A DNA stretch of 64,000 nucleotides from Natronoflexus pectinivorans (lineage in GTDB: Bacteria > Bacteroidota > Bacteroidia > Bacteroidales > Marinilabiliaceae). Below are positions 18,752-26,673 of this stretch, piece by piece. Numbering within the stretch: position 1 is the first letter of the stretch; each line of letters opens with the position of its first letter. Below the pieces are notes generated by a model that did not search any database, was not told the DNA's origin, and worked only from the letters and a program-made list of their open reading frames with translations. The DNA is taken from NCBI RefSeq assembly GCF_004345615.1, contig NZ_SLWK01000005.1, positions 1 through 64,000 on the forward strand, given 5' to 3'. Position numbers and translations under genes: made by a program.

Positions 18752-19906
18752 ATGGAGATTTATAATAAAAAAAGATGGTGGAAATTCATGTTGTTCATAG
18801 GGGCTGCAGCCATCAGTCTTTTTTCTTTACTATATACCAACAGATTAACATCTGAACTCAAACAGGAGGAACAGATAAAAATAGAACTATGGGCCGAAGC
18901 CAACAGGCTTCTGGCCATTGATGCTTCACCCGGCGAAACCATGTCACTTATCGTTGAAATATTGCGGCACAATACAACCGTTCCTGTGATTGTGACAACT
19001 GATGAAGATGAAATCATCTTTCATCGCAATGTATCTCTTCCTAGAAACAACCAGGAGCAACATTTAGAGCAGGTTCTTGAAAAGATGAAAAGACACCGTG
19101 ACCCTATTCCCGTAAAGCTTGCCGAAAACGAATTTCAGTATATCTATTTTCACGATTCAATTCTGCTCAGGAAATTGCAATGGTTTCCCATTGTTCAATT
19201 AATTATTGTCTTTGTTTTTATGTTGGTGGCTTATGTTGCCTTTAGCGTAGCACGTAAACTTGAACAGGATCAGGTTTGGGTAGGAATGGCCAGAGAAACA
19301 GCACATCAATTGGGAACTCCAACAACATCTCTGCTGGGATGGATGGATGTATTAACAATGAAAAATACCGACCCGGAACTGATTAAGGAGATGCACTTTG
19401 ACATTCAACGATTGCAAACCATTACCAGTCGTTTCTCAAAAATTGGATCCAAACCCGATCTGAAACAAGAAAACATTATTGAGGTAATTGAATCAATGGT
19501 GTCATACCTAAGAAAAAGGAGCTCCTCCCTTGTCTCATTTACAGTGGTTCATTCGGTTGATAACCCACAGATACCACTTAGCAAGCCCCTTTTTGATTGG
19601 GTTATTGAAAATTTATGCAAAAATGCCATTGATGCGATGGAAGGGGAAGGACAAATATCAATTCTTATCAGATCGCATAAGGATTCAATATTCATTGATA
19701 TATCAGACACCGGCAAGGGGATGAGCAGGCAAACACAGAAAACAGCCTTTAAACCAGGCTATTCAACCAAATCGAGAGGTTGGGGACTGGGCTTGACATT
19801 AAGCCGCAGAATAATTGAACATTATCACAAAGGAAAAATCAGCATATTAAGTTCAGTTCCCAACAAAGGAACCACGTTCAGAGTTGTTTTACCTTCAGAA
19901 GTCTGA
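18752..19906 (+). CDS. Membrane sensor histidine kinase
   Basis: A 384-aa kinase with two transmembrane helices (about 10-28 and 146-166) around a periplasmic domain of roughly 115 residues. The phospho-acceptor is His185 in ARETAHQLGTPTTSLLGW, the Bacteroidota HQLGTP variant of the H-box. The ATPase part shows ENLCKNAIDAM, DTGKGM and GWGLGLTLSRRI. No response regulator is adjacent. It starts 12 nt after the hybrid kinase, so the two are co-expressed and may act on the same pathway. Confidence 0.9.
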   Translation: MEIYNKKRWWKFMLFIGAAAISLFSLLYTNRLTSELKQEEQIKIELWAEANRLLAIDASPGETMSLIVEILRHNTTVPVIVTTDEDEIIFHRNVSLPRNNQEQHLEQVLEKMKRHRDPIPVKLAENEFQYIYFHDSILLRKLQWFPIVQLIIVFVFMLVAYVAFSVARKLEQDQVWVGMARETAHQLGTPTTSLLGWMDVLTMKNTDPELIKEMHFDIQRLQTITSRFSKIGSKPDLKQENIIEVIESMVSYLRKRSSSLVSFTVVHSVDNPQIPLSKPLFDWVIENLCKNAIDAMEGEGQISILIRSHKDSIFIDISDTGKGMSRQTQKTAFKPGYSTKSRGWGLGLTLSRRIIEHYHKGKISILSSVPNKGTTFRVVLPSEV

Positions 19907-20021
19907 AGTAAAAAATTATTTATCATCTCTTTTTCTGATGGTTAAAGGCTTAAGAGATCACTATGCTAGTCTTAATGGGAAAATAAAAACAGTTTTTTTT
20001 TCGGATAGAATGATATTTTTA

Positions 20022-20046
20022 TAACTTTGCACAGTTTTTACGGAGG
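20022..20046 (+). promoter_or_regulatory. yceD-rpmF promoter -7 and strong ribosome site
   Basis: TAACTTTG (20022-20029) fits the -7 element; the -33 region is a T-run without a clear TTG. GGAGG at 20042-20046 is an unusually good Shine-Dalgarno for this phylum and fixes the GTG at 20052 as the start. The leader would be about 17 nt. Confidence 0.6.
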
Positions 20047-20051
20047 GTATT

Positions 20052-20603
20052 GTGAAAAAGATCAAGGAATACAACATTGGTTTTAAAGGACTTAAAAACG
20101 GTTTACACACGTTTAAGTACACTGTTAACAAGGACTTTTTCGCACTTTTTGAAAGTGCCCTTTATGAAAACGGCAATTCAGAGGTAACGGTTAATCTGAA
20201 TAAGAGCGAACAAATGCTGATTCTGGACTTTGACATCAATGGAACCATTGAATCGGTATGCGATCATTGTTTGGAGGAAGTTAACATGCCAATCAATTGC
20301 CAGTCAAAACTATATGTCAACTTTGGAGAAGAGTACGATGAGCCATCGGAAGAGATCATCATCCTTCCGCATGCAGAGCATGAAATCAATGTGGCCAGAT
20401 TCATCTATGATGTAATTGCCACCTCTTTGCCAATTAAGCATGTACATGGTCTTGACCAAAATGGTAAAAGCACCTGTAACCCTGAGATGGTAAATAAATT
20501 ATCGGAATACCTGGTAGATCAGGAACCCGGAGCTGATGATTCCGAGGAAGAAACTGACCCAAGGTGGAACGAATTGAAGAAATTATTAGATAAAAACAAG
20601 TAA
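20052..20603 (+). CDS. DUF177 (YceD-like) protein
   Basis: A 183-aa member of the DUF177/YceD family, which is almost always next to rpmF and is linked to 23S rRNA/L32 metabolism. The family's cysteine pair appears as CDHCLEE near residue 74, and an acidic C-terminus (DDSEEETDPRW) precedes LKKLL, as is usual. The start codon is GTG, backed by GGAGG. rpmF follows 12 nt later. Confidence 0.88.
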   Translation: MKKIKEYNIGFKGLKNGLHTFKYTVNKDFFALFESALYENGNSEVTVNLNKSEQMLILDFDINGTIESVCDHCLEEVNMPINCQSKLYVNFGEEYDEPSEEIIILPHAEHEINVARFIYDVIATSLPIKHVHGLDQNGKSTCNPEMVNKLSEYLVDQEPGADDSEEETDPRWNELKKLLDKNK

Positions 20604-20615
20604 AGAGGTTGAAAA

Positions 20616-20801
20616 ATGGCACATCCTAAAAGAAAAACATCGAAGACCAGAAGAGACAAGAGAAGAACTCATTATAAAGCAGCAATGCCTGCTTTAGGTG
20701 TATGTTCAAACTGTAGCTCGGCTGTTAAACTGCACACCGTTTGTGGAGAGTGTGGATATTACAGAGGCAAATTAGCTGTAGAGAAAGAAGTTACAGCATA
20801 A
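20616..20801 (+). CDS. rpmF: 50S ribosomal protein L32
   Basis: L32 of 61 residues, starting MAHPKRKTSKTRRDKRRTHY. It carries the zinc-ribbon cysteines CSNC and CGEC, so this is the C+ (zinc-binding) form. Second gene of the yceD-rpmF unit, closed by a strong terminator 23 nt downstream. Confidence 0.97.
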   Translation: MAHPKRKTSKTRRDKRRTHYKAAMPALGVCSNCSSAVKLHTVCGECGYYRGKLAVEKEVTA

Positions 20802-20824
20802 CAACATCAAAAATATCATGATTT

Positions 20825-20853
20825 AAGGCTGTCTTTTTTAAGACAGCCTTTTT
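20825..20853 (+). terminator. Terminator of yceD-rpmF
   Basis: Perfect 11-bp stem AAGGCTGTCTT / AAGACAGCCTT around loop TTTT, running into T5. A textbook intrinsic terminator separating rpmF from fabH. Confidence 0.93.
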
Positions 20854-20913
20854 GTGTTTGTCTGCAACAGAACTTGTGCACCAAGAGAAAACAAGGGAAA
20901 AAACCAATATCAG

Positions 20914-20943
20914 TTGTACACCACGCATCTTTTTGTAATTTTG
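20914..20943 (+). promoter_or_regulatory. fabH promoter
   Basis: TTG (20914-20916), 19 bases, TAATTTTG (20936-20943): an exact consensus match located after the rpmF terminator. It predicts a start near 20949 and a leader of about 157 nt before the fabH ATG at 21106. Confidence 0.65.
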
Positions 20944-20968
20944 TATACAGCAGAACAGATTTTCATAC

Positions 20969-21000
20969 CGGGAATGATTTGTCACTCCCGCTTTTATTTT
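20969..21000 (+). promoter_or_regulatory. Attenuator-like hairpin in the fabH leader
   Basis: CGGGAaTGA / TCAcTCCCG (20969-20990) forms an interrupted stem over a 4-nt loop and is followed by CTTTTATTTT. Lying between the fabH promoter and start codon, it has the form of a leader terminator (attenuator). No competing antiterminator has been worked out. Confidence 0.4.
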
Positions 21001-21105
21001 CAAATTAAAATAAGTACCGGGCAGGACTAACAGGTATTGGCGGACACCTGTTTGAATATTTGTGAATTACCCCTCACAACTCCTCCTTTAATCAATGCAT
21101 TGAAA

Positions 21106-22110
21106 ATGACAAAACAGAAAGCTGTGATCACTGCCATTGGCGGTTACGCTCCAGACTACATTCTCAACAACGAAGAGTTGAGTAAAATGGTTGACACTTC
21201 CAACGAATGGATCATGACCAGAGTTGGAATTAAAGAAAGGCATATTCTCAAAGGTGTTGGAAAAGGAACTTCCGATATGGCTGTTGAAGCCATAAAACAA
21301 ATCTTTGAAAAAACCGGCACAAAACCTGAGGAGATCGATATGGTGATCTGCGCAACCACTACACCCGATCACATTTTCCCGGCCACCGCCAACATCATTT
21401 CCGACAAATTAAACATCAGAAACGCGCACAGTTTCGATCTGAACGCCGGCTGTTCGGGATTTCTTTATGCGCTCGACACCGGATCTAAATTCATTGAAAC
21501 CGGTGCAAAGAAAAAAGTTCTTGTGGTAGGTGCCGATAAAATGAGTTCCATTGTTGACTACACAGACAGAACGACTTGCGTCCTTTTTGGAGATGCAGCA
21601 GGTGCAGTCCTTTTGGAACCATCTTCAGACGAGACCGGAATCATTGACAGCATTTTACAGAGTGATGGTTTCGGACGAGCCTACCTTCACATGAAAGCAG
21701 GGGGATCGGTTAAACCACCGTCACATGAAACAATCGACAACCGCGAGCATTATGTTTTTCAGGACGGGAAGCATGTTTTCAAACATGCCGTTTCCAATAT
21801 GGCCGATGTTTCTGTGGAGATGATGAAAAAACATAACATCGCTCCCGAAGAGCTGGCATGGCTAGTTCCCCATCAGGCAAATCTTCGCATTATTGATGCC
21901 ACAGCTCAACGCATGGGTATTGACAAAAACAAGGTGATGATCAACATCGAAAGATATGGAAATACCACTTCCGCCACCATTCCCATGTGTTTGTACGAAT
22001 GGGAAAAACAGCTAAAAAAGGGAGACAACATCATCCTGGCAGCTTTTGGAGCCGGATTCACCTGGGGTTCTCTTTACCTGAAATGGGGATATGACACAAA
22101 TGAAATGTGA
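21106..22110 (+). CDS. fabH: 3-oxoacyl-ACP synthase III
   Basis: Condenses a starter acyl-CoA with malonyl-ACP to begin fatty acid synthesis. The catalytic triad is visible: Cys116 ([11 protein letters not shown]), His256 (VPHQANLRI) and Asn286 (RYGNTTSAT). The ATG at 21106 ([14 protein letters not shown]) matches the family start; a longer frame from TTG 21037 adds 23 unlikely residues. The stop overlaps the next gene's GTG start. Confidence 0.95.
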   Translation: MTKQKAVITAIGGYAPDYILNNEELSKMVDTSNEWIMTRVGIKERHILKGVGKGTSDMAVEAIKQIFEKTGTKPEEIDMVICATTTPDHIFPATANIISDKLNIRNAHSFDLNAGCSGFLYALDTGSKFIETGAKKKVLVVGADKMSSIVDYTDRTTCVLFGDAAGAVLLEPSSDETGIIDSILQSDGFGRAYLHMKAGGSVKPPSHETIDNREHYVFQDGKHVFKHAVSNMADVSVEMMKKHNIAPEELAWLVPHQANLRIIDATAQRMGIDKNKVMINIERYGNTTSATIPMCLYEWEKQLKKGDNIILAAFGAGFTWGSLYLKWGYDTNEM

Positions 22111-22607
22111 AACAGTTCATCATATATGGTAGCAAAGGACCCGCATTAGGTTTCCTAGGCCGGATAAACCAGATTTTATATATCTCGCTGGTATTGTTAT
22201 TGGGTTTTATTATGCTTTTTAGTGTGGCCATAGGCATTCTTGAGCTACCATTCAAACTAATTTTTTACCCCCTTTCAATGTGGCTTGTGCTTTTGTCGCT
22301 CTCAACAGGCTTTAATTTTTATTTGAATAAAGTCATGATCCCAATTGGTATTCTTGAGAGAGAGGCGAAGGCCATGAAAAAGTCTATTGGTGATTACTCC
22401 CGCATTTTCAGAGATTCAGATATTGAGAAAATATCCACAAAAAGCCACCTGAAAGGATGGCTTTTTGTGGACTCCAATAAGACCATCATCGTTACCATTT
22501 CTACCAAAGCCAAAGAGAATATATCTTTCGTTATCAAAAATAATTCTGAAAACCACCCACAAATTACCTTTGAAGAGATTACAAAATCTATACGTACAAT
22601 AAAGTAA
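22107..22607 (+). CDS. Hypothetical membrane protein, 2 TM
   Basis: A 166-aa protein I do not recognise. Two hydrophobic helices (about 22-46 and 51-72) are followed by a charged soluble domain of about 90 residues that probably faces the cytoplasm. It starts with GTG overlapping the fabH stop (GTGA), so it is translationally coupled to fabH and could relate to lipid or membrane work; this is context only. The reading frame contains a striking 13-bp perfect hairpin (22435-22470). Confidence 0.6.
   Translation: MKQFIIYGSKGPALGFLGRINQILYISLVLLLGFIMLFSVAIGILELPFKLIFYPLSMWLVLLSLSTGFNFYLNKVMIPIGILEREAKAMKKSIGDYSRIFRDSDIEKISTKSHLKGWLFVDSNKTIIVTISTKAKENISFVIKNNSENHPQITFEEITKSIRTIK
22435..22470. repeat. 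13-bp perfect inverted repeat inside a coding region
   Basis: CCACAAAAAGCCA (22435-22447) and TGGCTTTTTGTGG (22458-22470) are exact reverse complements around CCTGAAAGGA, which itself can pair CC with GG over TGAAA. It lies in the middle of the gene at 22107-22607. Confidence 0.75.
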
Positions 22608-22620
22608 TTGAATTTACATA

Positions 22621-22791
22621 TTGGCTATTGAAATACAAATATTGAAGCGCTGGCGATTTAGTCGGTATTTGATCCATGGTAACAAAGAAATCCGTGCCAT
22701 CGTGAGAAAACTCGATAACTTAGCGGCTAATTCATCTCTGGCAGATATAAAAACAACGACTTTCAGTTTATTGAGCGAAACTTTATATTGA
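22621..22791 (+). CDS. Possible small ORF or gene remnant, 56 aa
   Basis: An open frame from TTG 22621 to TGA 22791. The translation looks protein-like (RWRFSRYLIHG, EIRAIVRKLDNLAANSS) rather than random AT-rich sequence, with Arg-rich and amphipathic stretches. There is no ATG, no ribosome site and no recognised family. It could be the 3' remnant of a lost gene. Low confidence. Confidence 0.2.
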   Translation: MAIEIQILKRWRFSRYLIHGNKEIRAIVRKLDNLAANSSLADIKTTTFSLLSETLY

Positions 22792-22821
22792 AATCCATGT
22801 ATACATATGTGAAATATAATG

Positions 22822-22829
22822 TAAATTTG
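22822..22829 (+). promoter_or_regulatory. Possible -7 element for the beta-helix gene
   Basis: TAAATTTG fits TAnnTTTG, 188 bases before the ATG at 23017; no TTG lies at the right distance. The rest of the gap 22792-23016 shows nothing else. Confidence 0.25.
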
Positions 22830-23016
22830 CATAACTAAATTTACACATTCACATCTTACCTTTATCGCCCATTAAAGCATTTACCCACATTTGCTAAAAG
22901 CCCATTTGTATATACATGTCTTAGCCAATTCATGAATCCGCTTTTCAGCAAAACTGTCATTGAATAGAACTGAAGTATGATTAACTGAGTGTTAGTCACT
23001 CACAAAAAAAGATAAA

Positions 23017-24495
23017 ATGAAAAAGTATTTTACATTTGTAATGTTTTTAATGGCCATAATGCTATCTGAGAGCGCCTTATCTCAACGAACTGCCGAAGTT
23101 ATAAGAGAAGAGGGTGAGCCATGGGTTGCTAAAGTAAATGGGAACCAGGTTTACAGTGGCCTGGATATGATTCTAGCAATTCAAACGGCGATAAACAATT
23201 TGACACAAAATCGTACCGAGAAAGAGGTTGTGAATGTTAGGACATCGGGCTCAACCGGTCGCCATAGCTGGAATGGGGATGTAAAAGCAATAAACCTGCC
23301 AAGCAACACCATTATAGATTTTCATGATAATACCATGAATGTAAATGACGACGCTCAAGATAATATCATTGTTCCAATCAGAGCAATTCGTGCAAATAAC
23401 ATTGAAGTACGGAACATGAGAATCACAGGGAATCCACGTTACGGCATTTGGATTTTTGGTTCTGAAAATGTGACATTAGAAAATATTCATATTTCAATTC
23501 CCCAAGCATACAATATTGGCCTTGGAATCAGAATTCAGGAGCGCGATGCCACATGGTCAAGGAATGTGACAATGGACAACATTTATGTAGAGCACAGCAA
23601 ACATCACGGAGTTGAAATCTGGAACACTGATGGTTTAAGTATAGGAACTGTAACAACTAAAAATACCGGAGGATGCGGCCTACTATTGAACAGTACACGC
23701 AACGCTACCGTACAATTGGTTGATGCTTACCGTGCTAATCATGGCGGAGGATATGCAGGATTGAGGTTTGCCAATAATTGCGGTCCCAATGTGGTTGTAG
23801 AAAAAGTCATTGCGAATAGTTGCGGAAGAGGTGTATTCAGCGTATCCGGGAGCCATGGAATAACCATCAACGAAGTTGACATTTACGGCTCCACAAATCA
23901 AGGCATTCTAATTGAAGACACAAAAGATTTCACTATTAATGGAGGAGTGGTAAAAAACAGCAGTTCGCAAGGTGTTAGAATTACGTCCCGAAGCAGTACT
24001 GAACACCATGCCTCAAGTAATGTGTTGGTTCAGAATCTTCGGGTTTATGATGACAGGACACCTATGGTGCAAAGCTATGGGATTCAGGAAACAACCCCTC
24101 GAACCAATAACAACAAAATCCTTAATAATGATTTAAGAAATGGTGGAAGGACTGCTGATTTATCATTTTCCGGTCCGGGAACAATAGCAGAAGGAAATAT
24201 TTTAACAGGCATGGAGCCTCCAACAACAAAAATCTCAGATTTATTGTCTGATCAAACCATTGCCATTTATCCAAATCCATCGAATGGATCGTTTACTATC
24301 CATTCCTCTCATTTGGCGACACATGTTGAATTTAAGATTGAGATATTTGATTTGCAGGGTAGATTAGCGTTTTCTGACAAAAAAACCTTTACCGGAACAA
24401 TTGATCTAAACACTGAATTAAACAGCGGCGTTTACCTAATCAGGATAAGTAACAATAATGATATCTTCAGTAGTCGATTAATTATAAGTAGATAA
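23017..24495 (+). CDS. Secreted parallel beta-helix protein with T9SS sorting domain
   Basis: A 492-aa exported protein. Sec signal peptide residues 1-22 (ending ALSQ). Residues about 80-400 are rungs of a right-handed parallel beta-helix, with repeats of the type NVTLENIHI, ITINEVDIYG and FTINGGVVKNSSSQGVRI, as in pectate-lyase-like and other polysaccharide-acting proteins. The C-terminal 80 residues are a type A T9SS sorting domain (IYPNPSNGSFTI ... GVYLIRI ... SSRLIISR), so it is a client of the secretion system at 5.3-11.2 kb. Substrate and activity are not evident; no catalytic motif can be assigned. Confidence 0.85.
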   Translation: MKKYFTFVMFLMAIMLSESALSQRTAEVIREEGEPWVAKVNGNQVYSGLDMILAIQTAINNLTQNRTEKEVVNVRTSGSTGRHSWNGDVKAINLPSNTIIDFHDNTMNVNDDAQDNIIVPIRAIRANNIEVRNMRITGNPRYGIWIFGSENVTLENIHISIPQAYNIGLGIRIQERDATWSRNVTMDNIYVEHSKHHGVEIWNTDGLSIGTVTTKNTGGCGLLLNSTRNATVQLVDAYRANHGGGYAGLRFANNCGPNVVVEKVIANSCGRGVFSVSGSHGITINEVDIYGSTNQGILIEDTKDFTINGGVVKNSSSQGVRITSRSSTEHHASSNVLVQNLRVYDDRTPMVQSYGIQETTPRTNNNKILNNDLRNGGRTADLSFSGPGTIAEGNILTGMEPPTTKISDLLSDQTIAIYPNPSNGSFTIHSSHLATHVEFKIEIFDLQGRLAFSDKKTFTGTIDLNTELNSGVYLIRISNNNDIFSSRLIISR

Positions 24496-24626
24496 GTTTT
24501 TTACCCTTAAAGCAATTCATTGCAGTTAATGTGAGGTATGCCGAATAGCACTATACTTTTCATATGCTCTAATAATTTGTTTTTTAGGGAAATTCAGAAG
24601 TAAGATGAATTTGCTATAAAATATAA

Positions 24627-24654
24627 AAGTCGGGATGAAATTCCCGGCTTTTTT
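24627..24654 (+). terminator. Terminator of the beta-helix gene
   Basis: Stem AAGTCGGGA / TCCCGGCTT (one G-T wobble) with loop TGAAAT, then a T6 run. It lies about 130 nt after the stop codon. Confidence 0.75.
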
Positions 24655-24706
24655 ATTTAAATAGTTTTTAAATTTGTTGAGTTTTGACCCAAAATCATTG
24701 TGATAT

Positions 24707-24863
24707 TTACTTTTTAAAAATACAAACCCCATGCGCCTGTTTTCCGCTCTTCACCTACTGCATGACCATCAAATTCTTCAGCGAAACATCCCCCCCGGCA
24801 CTGTTAGCTTGTAATATAGCCATATTAAATACCGTTGCTACTGCGAAAAAAATATCTTTTCAT
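24707..24863 (-). pseudogene. Degenerate NVEALA-like peptide gene (copy 1)
   Basis: From ATG 24863 the frame breaks after a few codons. Removing one T from the T7 run at about 24852-24846 restores MKRYFFAVATVFNMAILQ, then ANSAGGDVSLKNLMVMQ. This parallels copy 2 (26322-26632: FFAVATVFNMNVLQGSSAGDVSLDSILVMAQ). The frame then meets TAG at 24757-24755 and, read through, ends in HGVCIFKK, recalling FVCIFVE of copy 2. A G7 run encodes the extra Gly. A homopolymer shift plus an internal stop point to a decaying gene. The resemblance to the NVEALA peptide family (PF14055 type) is my inference from pattern and context. Confidence 0.6.
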
Positions 24864-24998
24864 ATGTTTATAATTTGTTTTTCAGTTGCCACATGAAACT
24901 CACCAGATAATCATCCTTACTTCGACTGGGCTCAGTACTTCGCCTGTGTGAGAACTCTTTGACTTCGTCGATCTTGCGATTCTCATGGCTCGTTTCAT
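24861..24998. repeat. 138-bp leader repeat, copy A
   Basis: Nearly identical over most of its length to 29021-29158, with the same total length. Both run from the start codon (CATATG on the plus strand) through TTCGACTGGGCTCAGTACTT and GACTTCGTCGATCTTGCGAT to CGTTTCAT. Here it lies directly upstream of the degenerate peptide gene. Confidence 0.85.
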
Positions 24999-25053
24999 CA
25001 TTAAAAAAACTAATGCGACCTTTGACAACCAATTATGAACCAGTTTTAACCTC

Positions 25054-26184
25054 CTACTCAAACTTTGGTTGATAAAATACTAATACAGGATTGGAAGCAT
25101 AGGTAAAATCGTCCGGCAATTCAAACTCCATGTAACCCTGATTATCTATAAAAAAATAAGGCTGTGCCAGTGTGATTAAGCTATTTCCATAATGTCCATA
25201 TGTCCCATAAAATCCTTCCGATTCCCATATATCATTGTTAATGCTATGTGGAATAATCATAATTCTTGTTCTCTCTATGTCATAAAAATAAAAATGGAAC
25301 ATGTTGTCATAGTAAAAATTAAAAAAGACATAACTATCATTCTCAACAAATGACATAACATCATACATTTGATGTGGCATTGGGTAATTGAACATAGTAT
25401 AGGGCGTTGCATCTAAATATTTTTTGATTTCTGTCTCTGACATTGGTGATTCAAAATTAACAAAGTACTTAGGTAGAAGAAGGTTGTTCGTAAATTGATA
25501 TATAGTATCATTGAATCTCTGGGTTACGAATACTTCTTCTGATATGGTTCTTGTTAAATGGGTAAAATTGGCTCTATCCATAGTTCCTCTTCTTTTTATC
25601 TGCGATGAAACAAAAGCCTCTTTAGATAAACTATAAAAATAATAATGATAACATGCCGTAGGATGGTAAAATAAAATGGTGTCACTATTAAGCATAGTGA
25701 AATGATGATACCCCGGATGCACAAAAGGCACATCCTCGCCCCATTTGATATCTATGGATTTATGAAAATTAAGATCTTTATCCAAAACAAAGAATCGCTC
25801 AGGAGCAGCAAGGACATACATCTCATCTTCGAAGAATGAAACATCCAATATATCAGTATATTCTTTAGGTCCTCTGCCTATGCTTCTGTATGAGTTTATA
25901 AAATTGCCGCTTCTGTCAAAACAAAAAATTGATTTTGATCTAAGCCTATCAAAGATATAAATCCGATCCTGTGTAACAAGAACCTTATCAATCTCTCCTA
26001 TAATTGACTGATTACTATACTCTAAAAAGACAAGAGAGTCTATGCTAATAACATTTGAAAGGTTCGCATTTAATAGGATGTCTTTTTTGTTTACATCAAA
26101 ACTGCTTAATGCTGAAATAGACTCTTTTTTTTCCGGTTTACAAGAAAAGAAAATAAGAACTAAAATTAACGGTATATATTTCAT
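25054..26184 (-). CDS. 6-bladed beta-propeller lipoprotein (1 of 5)
   Basis: A 376-aa protein of the Bacteroidota 6-bladed propeller family (PF17170/DUF5128 type). Lipobox FFSC with Cys15, then propeller blades; the family hallmark GRGPxEY is at residues 103-109 (GRGPKEY, with Lys for Gly). The protein is expected outside the cytoplasmic membrane, probably on the cell surface or in the periplasm. Function of the family is not established. It lies 137 nt downstream of the frameshifted peptide gene and is the last propeller of the array. Confidence 0.8.
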   Translation of the reverse strand: MKYIPLILVLIFFSCKPEKKESISALSSFDVNKKDILLNANLSNVISIDSLVFLEYSNQSIIGEIDKVLVTQDRIYIFDRLRSKSIFCFDRSGNFINSYRSIGRGPKEYTDILDVSFFEDEMYVLAAPERFFVLDKDLNFHKSIDIKWGEDVPFVHPGYHHFTMLNSDTILFYHPTACYHYYFYSLSKEAFVSSQIKRRGTMDRANFTHLTRTISEEVFVTQRFNDTIYQFTNNLLLPKYFVNFESPMSETEIKKYLDATPYTMFNYPMPHQMYDVMSFVENDSYVFFNFYYDNMFHFYFYDIERTRIMIIPHSINNDIWESEGFYGTYGHYGNSLITLAQPYFFIDNQGYMEFELPDDFTYASNPVLVFYQPKFE

Positions 26185-26321
26185 TACATGAAATTTAATA
26201 TGTTGTTTATGAGTTTAGGGAGCTAATTTAAAATTAGCTCCCTCATAAAAAAGCTCTAGTTAAATATTTATCCAGCTTAGTAATGCTTAAGATATCAGAT
26301 TTTGATTTATTTTAATTCAGT

Positions 26322-26632
26322 TTAAATGCATTCAGAACTACCTGGGGTGCTACAACCGCTGGCATTTTCTGGGGCATCTTCAACGAAAATACATACAAAA
26401 CGCATCCCTTTTCTATTACCTTGGCCAGGGAGATCACATTCAGTCTCATCAGTATAAAGCACATATCTACCACTTCCTGAATCTCCATCCTCATCGCCCT
26501 GCGCCTGCGCCATCACCAGTATACTGTCCAACGAAACATCCCCGGCACTACTACCCTGTAAAACATTCATATTAAACACAGTTGCCACTGCGAAAAAACC
26601 TGTTGGTATTGCGAAAATTATTTTTTCTTCAT
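26322..26632 (-). pseudogene. NVEALA-like cysteine-containing peptide gene, frameshifted near start (copy 2)
   Basis: From ATG 26632 the codons are ATG AAG AAA AAA TAA. One extra A in the A6 run, or a -1 shift there, gives MKKKIIFAIPTGFFAVATVF, then NMNVLQGSSAGDVSLDSILVMAQAQGDED and a tail with four cysteines (ECDLPG, VCIFVED, SGCSTPG, SECI), 103 aa in all. The N-terminal hydrophobic signal and the SLDSILVMAQAQ segment resemble NVEALA-family peptides, which occur beside 6-bladed propeller genes. No in-frame ATG exists upstream; a GTG at 26588 would remove most of the signal. Either a pseudogene, a sequencing error, or a slippage-expressed gene; the intact remainder argues against long decay. 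Confidence 0.6.
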
Positions 26633-26673
26633 AAGTAAATAATTTTATAGCTGTTAATTAATCATTTCTGGCA

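Noticed and set aside
26312-26494. 60-codon frame overlapping the peptide gene in another phase
   Set aside because: The other frame matches the sister peptide copy and carries the cysteine pattern; this one does not.
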